From contig JACDQD010000001.1 in the NCBI GenBank assembly GCA_019843655.1, positions 46,770,443 through 46,834,442 of the forward strand: 64,000 nucleotides of DNA, read 5' to 3'. This document shows positions 24,250-35,857 of this stretch, one piece after another. Numbering within the stretch: position 1 is the first letter of the stretch; the number at the start of each line of letters is the position of its first letter. The notes beneath the pieces are model-generated. The model searched no databases. It saw nothing but the letters and a program-made list of their open reading frames with translations, and was not told the DNA's origin. The translations under genes were made by a program, and so were the position numbers. The stretch comes from Lethocerus indicus. Lineage: Eukaryota; Arthropoda; Insecta; Hemiptera; Belostomatidae.

Positions 24250-27200
24250 TATATTCTGCTTTACTAATATAGGAGGAATACAAATTCACAGAATATATAC
24301 GGGGTGATAAAAGACTGGGACATGCAAAACTTTTCATCAAGCAAGCATTAAATGCACTTAATTATCATTTAGATGTATAAGGAGAAACAAAAAATAAAGC
24401 ATGAATTCATTAGCCAGCAGATTATGATTGAAATAAGTAAAACAACTATACATATCACTCGTGTGATTTTCTTTCTGTCTCCAGTTACCATTGACAGTAG
24501 TGGCGTTCTGTAAGTAATAACTGAGGTGCTTACACATGTTGGCTACCAATGAAGTATCATGCCGGCAGAATCACAATATTACTACGGAAATATTGTGGCC
24601 CCTTATGATAATGAAAGGAGCCCTCTAGCTCAGAACAAATTAGGTGAATGGTAAAAGAAAATCGCACAAGTGATAATATTCCAAATCCTTGTGGACCCCC
24701 CTAACAAATACCTTAAACTAAATCGTACATTTTATTTCATCCACATTTAACATTAACTACATTACCCATGTTTAATAACTGAAAACAATTTCGAACTGAT
24801 AACAAAATTAATTATATTAACTGCAATAACCATTTCCGATAGCTAAATTTTGTCCATTAAAATTATCTCTGTTGTGTTTAATTTTATATTAAAATGATAT
24901 TGAAGTAAATAAATATATTATTTACCACTGGCTAATCTTTGTACATATTCAGTGACAAACGGGAATTTTTGCAATAAAATAATAATTTACTAAAACAAAT
25001 TTAAAGTGGTGTTAGAGCCATTGTACAGTCATGAAATTGATCCATGTTTCGCAGTTTAGAAACTGTAATGAAAAAAAAAAATTAGGATTTCAAATAAAAA
25101 CAAAAATGAAACATGCTTGTAAGTAAAGTAAAAAAATGTTACAAAACAAAACAATAAATAAAACAGATTTAAGAATCATTGAACACCTTCTTAAACCTGT
25201 CTTAAAAAACTTACCCAGGCATGAATTCAGTATCCGAAGTTCCCTCATCAACATCATCCCCGATATCATCATCCACTGGAAAAAACAAGACAATAATATG
25301 ACACAATAATATCTCTTACGGAATCTTTTCTTGTGTTTGGTGCCTGGGTACCCTGGACTAAAAACCAGCTACCACTCGGTTACCAGGCCTACAACAATAT
25401 GATGATGTGAATTCACATATACACCCATTTAGTAACAGATATTAAAATATGTGAAATCTCTACAAGTATATTAACATATTGAAAGGATTCAAAATAAGAG
25501 TGATAATATGTGGTTCTTACCTATTTCCTTTTTCTTTCGTGAATAAGCTCTCTTGGATGTCACAGGAGGTTGATCAGTTTCACCGTGAACTAAACTGTTC
25601 CTGTATAGTAATAATGGCTGCCAATCTTCACCCCTGCTTGATGGCATTCCCATAGCTATCCTTCTGTCTAAATAAGTTAACCTATAAAATGGTACTTCTT
25701 TAATAAATTTAAGAATGTTTTCATATGTAATCATCAATATTAAATTTATTTCAACATAGAGCTATAATCCAGTAGATAATTACTTATTAGTTCCAACAAA
25801 ATTGAATACCTTATGTTGTTAGTTAACATGTGGCATACATATATCTGAAAAGAATTACTAATAAAATGTATTAGCTTCTAAAATCTAATACTAGACATAC
25901 TTAGATCCATTATAATTTTCAGGATCGTAATCACAATTATAAACTGATTTTTGATTTATTCTTACACTATTCGTTTATCCTGTTTCAATAGCTTATTCGT
26001 AAATTCTGTTAAGATTTCTAAAAATGGCAGATTTGGAGGAGGCCCTGTTGGATCTTCAACATGTTCTGCAGTACTAACCGCAAATAATATTCCTTCCCTG
26101 TGTAATGCTGTTATAGCTTCACGATTTTTTACCGCATCAAGTCCAAAAGACAGAGCAAACCTTTTAGCTAGTTCCTAATTGACAAGAAGTATGCAAATAG
26201 TATGATTATTATTTTATCACTGGCTATACCAGTGGTCAACTACCGAACACCATTATTTTATTAACATAAGTCATATTACTTACATAAATCTTTGTGGACC
26301 AGTGAATAGAAGCAAACTACATGCTAACTAAATTACATATTATAATTAAATATTTACATTGGTTATCTTCATAGGTTTGTTAAATTTTCATCCATACCAT
26401 AGTATATTTAAATCACTATATAAGATTACTGAGACAGAGATATTTTTATAAAGAATTCTTGATATATAAAATATTCAATATTACCTTTAAACTGGAAAAT
26501 TCCTCCATATTTCTGCTAATTCTCAGACCAGGCATTTCCTCTTGTAGCTCTCTAAACAATGCTGTGAGAGCAGTAACCATGGTCCGTGCACAATTTACTT
26601 TGTTAATTTCTCTAGCTTTTCCAACTGTAGTTTTTATTATATCACCATAATCATTATATGACTAAAATAACAGGAATATATACATACATATATATATGTA
26701 CACACACAATCACACATATTGGTACAAAACAAATGAAATCACAGAGAACTTTAAATTACAAAAATTGTTCTTACTTTTACATAATGTTTGAAGACGTCGG
26801 CTGCACATGATGTTGGCATGATACTATATACTATAAGTTTGCAATATGAAGCCAAGAAATTACGCCGTTTATGAAGTTCGGCTATTTTTGAGTGCTCATC
26901 TAATTCATCTAAAATTTTACATCGGCATAAAAAATAATACATAATGAACAGGAAACCTTTTCATTTAAACAGAACAGTACTACTGCCATTACTAAAATTC
27001 AACCAGCAACTCAGAAATATCCTACATTTTTATAAATGAATAAAATTATTTACATACCATCTTCTTCATATGTGAATACATTATTCTGAATGAAATCATT
27101 TAAAATAATTTGGAGAGCCCTATCTGGTTCATAAACAAGTCCTGAGAGAGCTGCATTATTGTTATTATACAACTGATTACAGAAAACTACTAACAAATCA

Positions 27201-30200
27201 CAAATTACCAAATATGCCTGAAACAGAATGTCAAACAAATATTCATTAAACACAGAGGAAATATTCTAATACTACATGAAGTTCATTTTATCGCATGACA
27301 TTAAATTTTATTTTTGCACTAATACTGTGAATTTGAACATTTGAGTGCCACAAATCTCACTTCTTCTTTGTATAATTGGCTATGTTGCTGAATTAACATC
27401 TGCTTCATTACATCCATTAATTTAACAAGTCTGGATTTGCATGCTACAATAGCATCTTCAATCGGTCCGCCTCCATCAATTAATTCTTCTACATGATGCA
27501 TATCCCATAAAACTCCAAAGTAACAGGAAGAGATGCAATACTTCACTGCCTATAATTATTTTTATATTAATTAAATAATCGTGATTATATAATCTAAATA
27601 ATTTACCCTCATTAATTTAATAATGCAGTAACATCTTTTATAATAACACTTGAAACATAGAAGAAACATAAAAATAAAAGTTGTCATTATTTTTAAACAA
27701 AGAATTAAGAAAGTCTTATCAATTATTTAAGAATAAAAGATAATTTGGAATGTGATATAATGAAATAAGAATATTATCACCTCTTCTGGTAGTGAAGTAG
27801 TCCCATCTTTTGCTTCCTCCACATCCTTAAATAGTGATGTCCAAATATTCCAATTACCCAGATTGTGACAGGAATAAAATATAGAAACTTTCTTTAAACT
27901 ATTAACAACGTTATAAGTTTCATCATCGTCCGGTGTTTCTTCCTGCAAAATTTAGTTTTGAACAAAAAAAATCACACTGGGAAATATATAATAAAATATT
28001 TAGGTCAACTACATATTTATTTAAATAACGTGTAATAATAAATAACGATAGTAAAAATTAAACAGAATTATTTCCTTAACTTACACCTTCAATGAGTGAA
28101 TTCCACTCATCTATAGCTTCTTTGTATTTATTGACAATTGAATCTATCAACGTGCTTCTTTGAACATCACAACGTGTATATATAGCATATCCTTCAGTAC
28201 ATAGTAATTCTAAAGTCTTTGCACATGTTTCTAGAACCTCGGTATCATGATGCTTTTCTGTTATACTTTGAATCTTCTTTAATAATAAGTCAAGATTCTA
28301 CCAAAAATTTAAGTATACAATACAAAATATAAATAAATCAGTAAATATAAATCTTATTAGTATTTAGTTATATGACTTATAGAAATCAGTAGTGTAAATT
28401 AAACATACAGCCTCTTGTCTCGATGTTGTATATATTTCTAAATCAAAGTGCTGTGGTATAGATAAAAGATTTGTTAATTTGTCAGGATCAGCACTATATT
28501 TGTCCAATAATTGTGGTAAAACGGCTATGAAATGTTCTGTCAATCTTTGTTTATCATCTTGCACTTGTTTGATTTCTTTCACCGATGGTATCTAAAAGGA
28601 AGCAGTGAGCTATGATATAGTAATAGAACATATGTTTATTGTTTAATTCAGATAGCAAAACAATTAAGGAACTTTTAACTTACATATTCCATGAGAATCA
28701 TTACCGTAAAAATAAATATCCTACTTTTATTACAACAGTGAAAATTGACAGAAAATACATTTTCTGAAAATGCTCAAAGTTACAACATTAAAATTATACA
28801 AATTACAGATTTTGTATAAACAATGAATCAATTAAGTCTTAGGATTGTAAAGTAAAAAATGAAAACCTACATTAAAAACATAATGAGAAAACAAATATTT
28901 GTGGAAAAAATTAAAATTTTATTTAGATGAAGAAATAAAAAATCTTAATTTTTGCAGGAAATAATACTTATTCCTTATTGGGTATAATCGTTTATTAAAT
29001 ATTTGGTTACCTTCACGAGCCTGATATCCTCATTATTTATTTTAATCTATAGATCCAAACATAGGAGGCATGATTAGGATTGGCATTGAATCACAAATCC
29101 AATAAGGAAACGAGGATTTAATAATAACTTAAAAGCGATTTTAAAAAATTGTAAAATAAAATCCGGGTACACGCACATATACCTTTCTGTTGGGTCCTCT
29201 TCCAACAGGTGCCTCACCAGTTGAAGCTTGTTTGACACAGCAAACCATGAGCTCAATTAGACTTGTTTCTTGCCTGTCATCCAATGGTTCTTCATTAGGT
29301 CCTGGTTCTTCTAATAGTAAATCCGTCATACATTCCCAGTCTTTCATCATTGCATTACTTTCTATTAACGAATCAACCAAATAAGCACCATGTTCGTGTA
29401 ACTGCAGGAAAGTATTCATACATTATAACATATTTACAGATGTTTAAAATATTAACCACAAAGTATAAATAATAATTCAGGCATATTTTATATTACTACC
29501 TATACACATTTGACTATTTGTAATTAAATACATACTTGGGATTCATAAATAAATAATTTAAATGATGAGAAAATACAAAGGTTCATTATTCATAATTCAC
29601 AAAAGTTCAAAATAAGACATCAAACAGAAATTAGTTTTAGAAGTACCAATACTTACTTCTGACTCAATAAAAAATTGTACAAGATCTCGAATCAATGGTG
29701 TAGTTGGTAAACGTTTCTTCCCTCTTTGTGTCCTCTGAACAGAGGCTACTTCTTCAGGTACAAAAAGCCTTTCGTTAAGAAATTCCCCGGCAGCTTGTGC
29801 CACTGCTCGATGGGATGAATACACCAATTCATAAACATGTTCACAATCTTTGTCAGTAAGAATATCCCTGTGATGCCTGTGAAAAAAAGTTAGAATAGAG
29901 TTTTATACAATGAATAAATCACTTTAGGGTTTTATGAAGTAAAAGAAATATTCTATTTATTTTTGTATACACATTGTTTATAAATATTTGTTTCACTCTG
30001 TGACCTTCACCACTTAACATTTTAAAGCAGAATTTGTTTACTTTCAGGTTTTCGGTCAAACTGTGTTGTCTTTTTGTAAAATATTTTGTGTCGCAATTAA
30101 AATATGTATTCAGCAATTATGAAGATTTGTATTGATATTGAATGCATCCAGGGGCTTCATTGGCTTGGGGAGTGCACGTATGGAGCCAGAGGTCGGCAGT

Positions 30201-33200
30201 TCGAATCCACCCAAATGAATAATGAAAAACCTGACATTAGCCATGGATGTTAGCTCGTAAGCTAGCCCGTAAGTAGGAACAGTGATCGGAGGAGGAAGCA
30301 CTCACTCCGATCTCAAAAAGTGGATATCGACCTAGGCACACTTGTGGTATAAAAATACAGAAAAAGATGCATCCAACAATTTGATCAATTCAAATCTTCA
30401 ATGCATACGTTAACTTGATACAAATATTGTTTTAAAATATATAACAACAATTATTTCAACAAAAATTGAGAAAGTGAATTGACTTATTACAACTGAAGCA
30501 ATACAAACAATGCATAACAATAATGTTATAGTCCATCTACTGTTTCATACCAAGTACACAAAACAGAAATTACTTTAAAATACTTATCACCAGCCGAACT
30601 GCTTGAACTGCAACATCATATTCCTTGTCTAGGGTCATTGCAACTATTCTATCCTTGAATTTACTAGTAAACAGCTCCAATTTGCCTTTAAGTTCTTCAG
30701 AAGCATATAAAGGCTGAAGTGCCTAGAAATAGATTAATAAAACATCATTAGACTGTCAATATTTTCTTATGGAAGAAAATATTTATTAAGTAACTCTCTC
30801 ACCTGGAGGCACTTTAATCTCACTTCGCCAACCTTGTCATGCAGAGTCCAACCAATATATTTTAAATAAGAATCGTCAAGAAAATTTTGATGAAACTTTT
30901 TCATCCATATACCTATTTCAGCCATACAAATTGCACGAATTTCTGGGAGAGTGTCTCTGTGAATAAAATATATTCATTTATGACATGTATGCACAATTAA
31001 ATACCTTCATCTCATATTTGAATATTTCTTTACCGTATTGGTACATTTTGCAAGGTAAAATGCAACAACAAACAAAGTTACGTAATGGCCATGAAAGATT
31101 ACACAGCTGTTGCTTTATTTAAATGTTTTATTATCTTAATTTCCTACCTGTATCTGTGCACGAAAACTGATTTGAACATATAAGTTAACATATTCTTTAT
31201 TTCATCCATGTTTTCTTCCAATTCTTGCCTTTTAGTTAATAAACTTTCTAGTCTATCACTGGCTCTTTTATCTCTGGCCTTTTGTCTCTCAGATTCATAC
31301 TGCCTTTGAGTGTTATCCAGATTTATAGAAACAACCAGGGCCACATCAACTAATGCTGTCATAAGTTTCATGGCTAAAATAAATACCATTATTATTAAGT
31401 AAAAAATATTATTATATCTATAACTCAGAGAAATATATATGTAGAAATTATTTATATACCTGCTAATGTGGCAGTATGACGAAAAGCTCGGACTTGTGAA
31501 TCGGAAAGACCAGTTAGCAGGGATATCACATTGTCCATTAAGTACTGATCATAAATAATTGAGTATTGACATTGCTTAACAAGGTGTGCAACGAATTCAC
31601 AAAAATTGGACCTAAATTTTTTCCATTGTTGACCAGACATGATCAATGGGTATTCTCCACTTTCCTGTAATAATGAAAAGAGTGTTTATAAGAAAAGAAA
31701 AAAGAATTTTCAGTAAAACTGGAAAATATTTTTTGAGTTCATAATGGTTTCCAATTACCTGAAATAATCCAAAGAATAGATATGAATGCGCATAATGAAT
31801 AAAGTTAATATAATAAATAAATACTAGAGTTGCAAATAATGTTTGACACAGTTACGCTGCCAACTCAAACATTTTAAATAACTGACATAAAACAGAACCA
31901 TTGTTTAGAAAACCTACCTTATTTTTAAAGAAAGAAAACTAGGGGGATATTGGTGATATTACCTCATCAAATTCTTCTGTCATCTTACGAATAATAGCTA
32001 CATGTTCCATACTTGCTGCCATACCTTGGGTAATTTTCCCTTTACAACCAGATGCATTAATGAAAAATTGCATAAGAGCTAACAGAGCACTATCCCTATT
32101 TGCCTTATATGCTTCTATCCATTCATCAACAACTGTCTGCAAGTTTAACATGTGAATATCATTATCTCATCCGTTATAATCAATCAAAATCTTTTTTTTA
32201 TTCATTCAAATATATACAATTTACTTTTGTATATTTTAATATATATAACAATAAATATATTTTTGTACATGTAAATATAATTATTTATTTAATTCTATAA
32301 GTTTAAGCTTCAAATAAGAGTTTTGTTGAGATCCAAAATTTTGTTGAGATAGATACAATAGGATCTCCTATGCACATTTTTAATTTTTTCATATCTTTAG
32401 GGTTGGGATAAATAGTATCTAGAATCTATAGAAATAACGTACTCATTACACTACTACTGTTACACTGATCCATATTTCTTAATATTGGGTTGTTGGGAAA
32501 GTCATGATGCATTTTCCTAATAGATAGTGATGATTCATTTTTGTAACTACCAGTAATTCACATCTTTGGTACTGTTATGTAATTTAATGTGATCATTCCA
32601 ATTTCATTTTGAACCAAATTGTTCGTATTTTTTAAATGTTTAAAGATGTGACAACAAGTAAAAGATGGAAGATGGTTCACAAAGTTCTGAGAGGCTGATT
32701 TTGATCTTAAAAATGCACCTTGGTCAGGAAGCCCTACCCATATTCATGATGACAATTATGTTATGATGGGAATTAGTCGAACCGGGATTACGACGCAAGA
32801 GATTGGAACGCAGAATCATTGGAAATCTACCATTTAACCGTTTATGAACACCTTATGAGAAGCTGAGATACACTGGTAAGCTCAACACTTAGGTCCCTCA
32901 CAAACTCGAGGAATTTGATAGTACGCATAAGCGTATGAGAATGGTGATTAAACAAGAGGAAAATTATCATTACTGAACCAAGACATTAAAGGTGTCATGC
33001 TTTTTGAGCTTTCACCATCGAACCGAACTATCAACTCAGAAGTTTATTGCCAACAATTGAACAGTTAGAACGACGTTATCGTGCAGAAATATCCTCTTTA
33101 ATTACAAAGGAATTGTGGCAATGAGAGAGACATGTTTGACCTGCCTCAAAAGGAATTGAGACATACTAGTATGATCACCCGTCAAATAATATTGGTGCTC

Positions 33201-35857
33201 GGATTGGATATGTTGCCACATCCAGCATACTTGGCAGACCTTGCACCATCAGACTACCATCTGTTTCGCTCTCTTCAAAACACCTTGCTTAATATGGAGT
33301 TTCATTCTAACAAGGCAGTGAATGAGCCCGTTGTTCAGTTTTTCAATAAGGAAGGCAGGTCCTTCTGTAAACCAGGAATTATGAAGCTCACTGAAAGATG
33401 GCATACGGTTATTGAGTAAAATTGGCAATATATAATTGATTGATCTTAGTTCAGTATATACATTTTTTTACAAATAAACTTTTTGAAATAGAGAAAAAAG
33501 CATTGTGACTTTCCCGACAACCCACTATATTACACCACAATACACAATAGTGTAATACACTATTATTCCCATATACTATTTTCTCCCATTATTTTTATAC
33601 AATTTTTTTCCCAGTATATGATTAACACACAACTGTGCTAATTGCCAATATGTGCAATATATATTGTTATATTTAAATATAGATACTGTCGAAGTTACTG
33701 TTGATTATCTTTATTTCAATAAATAAATATGAAGTGAAATATCATAACATCCCCCTCCCAACAGTGTTTAATGAGCACATATGCAGGCTGAGTGCATTAT
33801 AGGCTCAATATACACATAGCCTAGAACTAACATAGACTTAGATGAGATACTTAGAGATAAAGGAAAATCAACACAAACACTAGTAAACTGAGCCGCCAGG
33901 GCCCAGTTATCAGAAATTGTACATGAGGTGCAGAATGAGGTCTGTTAGCATAAAACAAAAAATTTACAAATGAATTATGGAAATGGAATAACAAGTCGTT
34001 AATACATGAAGAACTGAACTACTAACTGGTAGAGCCACACGCGCTGTTTTAATAATCACATATAAACAAGCATCATCATCTCCTGATGAATCCGAATAGT
34101 TTTTTCGAGGTAAGCGCCTTCCTCTCGCAGGTCGTTCATCTGTCGCTGGCCTCTTTTGTGTTGAATTATTTGCCAGTGGTGCTGCAACAGGTGCCGGTGT
34201 AGCACCCACATTGTTATTCGCATCTGCATATAGAAATAAAAAACTCAAGATGAATTTAAACACATTAATCCAACCAATCCCCAGGGCTTTGGGTGGATAC
34301 TCGACATTATCATTCCAAACATATTAGACAAAATATTGTATAAAACATTTTCAGGTTGGAGCCGCTTTTGACAATCAATATTCCGAGCTAGGGCATTGTT
34401 CTGAAAAAAAAAATTAGTATGACTTTACCAACTTCCTGTTGGTGATAAAATCCACCTGTTCAGATTGTTTTTGCAATATTGCTTATATATCGCAATTGGT
34501 AACTTATGGCCTGTTATGCACTTTGTGATACAGAACGAGCGGCTTATATCTCAGATCACTGTCCCTACTTACAACTAACTTACTAACATCTGTGACATAC
34601 AGGAAAACACTGACAAAAACTAGGGTTTTAAAACTTAACTGAATTATAATTTATTTATTATTAGTTTTTTTTATTATTTAAATATAGGTAACTGTTGCAC
34701 AATTATGCACTTTTGATACAGATTGTGAGGGTCTGAGAGATTTTCTTTTATCACTACCCTATACTATAACTTACTAACTAATAAGTCCCCGGCATATAGG
34801 CAGATTTAAACTGCCGACCCAGAGGTCCCAAAGAGGATGCCTTAGGCCCTAAGGCTCCTAATTATTAGTTAAAACACAGAAATTCACTTACTTAAGACTT
34901 TGTTAAATTTTTCCCCATAGGTATATTACACTCTATCTAAATCTAGCTTGCTTTATTTTTAACACCAATGTTACCAATTTTTAACATTCAACACCACTTG
35001 TGATCCCACTGGTTCAAGACCCAAATTCTTTAGCCAATGGGGTTTGTTAATTAAAACATACTGAAATGAAATGTCCAATTCATAAAAAAATATCCTTAAA
35101 AATAGATTAGAAACAATCAACTTGGCATACTTCTCAAGCGTGACCTAGTAATTCGTCCTCTAAGGTTCAGGGGAGTCAAAGGGGGTTCATAACTAGCTTG
35201 GGAATTCTCATAACTCGAGAGGTGCGGCAACTGTTGCTGTTGTTGAGAATGCATATCGTACTGTCCTTGGATGTCGTATTGAACTTGTGCGTTTTGCTCC
35301 TCCACAGCTTGTGGCCCATCATAATTATTTGGAAGTTCATAGTTTTCATTGCCATACACCTCCCTTGTAAAAAAAATATGAAGTATAAACAAAAATGTAT
35401 AAAGTACTTATAATTGATATTTTTTAAAATAAATAGCAGGAACAAAGAATAGATAAGCATAAAAAATTAAAAACAAGGCTTTAACCCCTCGGTTAAAGAC
35501 TTGCGGTTATAGGCCAGAGGGTTAATATCAGAGGCCTTCAAAGAGACTTGGTAGAAGAGTTGGACAATAATGAATCATCCTATAAGTAATTAATTTGTAC
35601 AATGAATTTTTTTAATTTACCATTATAACCACACACAAGTTAAGATTTGTATGTGTAATGTAAAATAATTTTAATTCTAAAACATTTGTATTAATACTTT
35701 ACCCATTGTCTGTCTGTGGTTGAGTGTTGTAATTTGTGTATGGCGTATAAGGTTCCTGCGTATCATTTCCATCAAGTGGAGTCATGGGGTTTGTTGTGTC
35801 ATATTCAGGTGGAGGTGGTTCATCCATACGGATGCGTTTTCCAATGCTCCGTTGCAT
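22332..35857 (-). CDS. STAG: Cohesin subunit SA (stromal antigen, STAG1/2; Scc3)
   Basis: STAG/Scc3 binds the Rad21 kleisin in cohesin and recruits CTCF, Pds5/Wapl and DNA. Exons: 35857-35703, 35363-35131, 34223-34027, 32136-31963, 31664-31460, 31373-31148, 30956-30803, 30722-30574, 29876-29657, 29401-29183, 28591-28409, 28297-28085, 27942-27781, 27549-27361, 27217-27058, 26908-26775, 26661-26485, 26174-25968, 25844-25810, 25681-25521, 25275-25215, 22808-22749, 22521-22332; about 1287 aa, every junction in phase. STAG hallmarks: [61 protein letters not shown] and [10 protein letters not shown]. The stromalin conserved domain starts near residue 386 ([29 protein letters not shown]). [19 protein letters not shown] lies near the C-terminus. 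The N-terminus is Gln/Pro-rich with a basic RGRRLPRK patch. A splice acceptor four bases before the ATG implies an upstream noncoding exon, which I could not place. Confidence 0.95.
23909..23935. repeat. (TG)n microsatellite
   Basis: About 13 TG units in the 2.4 kb STAG intron between coding exons 21 and 22. The rest of that intron is A+T-rich without recognisable content apart from this and the TA tract at 24193. Confidence 0.95.
24193..24248. repeat. (TA)n(CA)n microsatellite
   Basis: About 24 TA units followed by a short ACACACAC run, in the same STAG intron as the TG tract. A variable-length candidate. Confidence 0.95.
30151..30366 (+). mobile_element. tRNA-derived SINE, full-length copy with target-site duplication
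   Basis: A 216-bp insertion in a STAG intron is flanked by the direct repeat ATGCATCCA at 30142-30150 and 30367-30375, a 9-bp target-site duplication. About 45 bases in, GGTCGGCAGTTCGAATCCAC carries a pol III B-box (GTTCGAATCC), typical of a tRNA-like SINE head. The body (GATGTTAGCTCGTAAG, GTAAGTAGGAACAGTGATC) recurs in other copies in this window. The 3' end is A-rich (ATAAAAATACAGAAAAAG). Confidence 0.85.
32485..33525 (+). mobile_element. Decayed mariner transposon in STAG intron 3
   Basis: The left end TTGGGTTGTTGGGAAAGTCA and the reverse complement of the right end GTGGGTTGTCGGGAAAGTCA are matching terminal inverted repeats. TA duplications flank both (32483-32484, 33526-33527). A relic transposase frame at 33132-33419 contains [20 protein letters not shown], the mariner catalytic-core block with the last acidic residue, and [14 protein letters not shown]. 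After an in-frame stop, NWQYIID continues the usual mariner C-terminus. At 1041 bp it is shorter than the usual 1.25-1.35 kb, and the 5' two thirds are broken by stops and shifts. Inserted antisense to STAG. Confidence 0.93.
33132..33441 (+). pseudogene. Mariner transposase pseudogene, C-terminal part
   Basis: This is the readable C-terminal third of the transposase within the element at 32485-33525. It keeps the SDYHLF segment but has an in-frame TAA just before the expected terminal NGxYIID block. Upstream sequence around 32640-33130 encodes only scattered transposase-like fragments. It cannot make active transposase. Confidence 0.88.
33560..33770 (-). mobile_element. Possible LTR fragment (Copia-like 3' end)
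   Basis: On the minus strand a purine tract (TTGGGAGGGGGA, complement of about 33753-33764) is followed at once by TGTTATGATATTTC, as a polypurine tract precedes a 3' LTR beginning TG. A+T-rich LTR-like sequence continues downstream. No reverse transcriptase or integrase frame accompanies it, and the LTR end is not defined. The evidence is only the tract-plus-TGTT arrangement. Confidence 0.3.
34495..34612 (-). mobile_element. SINE fragment, 5'-truncated copy
   Basis: The minus strand reads GATGTTAGTAAGTTAGTTGTAAG then TAGGGACAGTGATCTGAG, which matches the body of the SINE at 30151-30366. The tRNA-like head is missing. It lies about 80 bases from a second copy in the same orientation. Confidence 0.65.
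34688..34865 (-). mobile_element. tRNA-derived SINE copy, antisense
   Basis: The minus strand begins GGAGCCTTAGGGCCTAAGGC and continues with GGTCGGCAGTTTAAATCTGCC, a degenerate B-box at the position seen in the 30151 copy. The body with TTAGTTAGTAAGTTATAG follows. It lies in the STAG intron between coding exons 2 and 3. Confidence 0.7.
35481..35525. mobile_element. Tiny TTAA-flanked inverted-repeat insertion
   Basis: A 37-bp core begins CCCCTCGG and ends CCAGAGGG (near inverted repeats) and sits between two TTAA tetramers (35481-35484, 35522-35525). TTAA duplication with CCC...GGG ends is the piggyBac pattern, so this could be a heavily deleted piggyBac-type MITE. The size makes coincidence possible. 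Confidence 0.4.

Noticed and set aside
30151..30215. Genuine tRNA gene suggested by the GTTCGAATCC box
   Set aside because: No cloverleaf with paired acceptor stem could be drawn, and the sequence continues into a repeated body with target-site duplication, so it is a SINE head.
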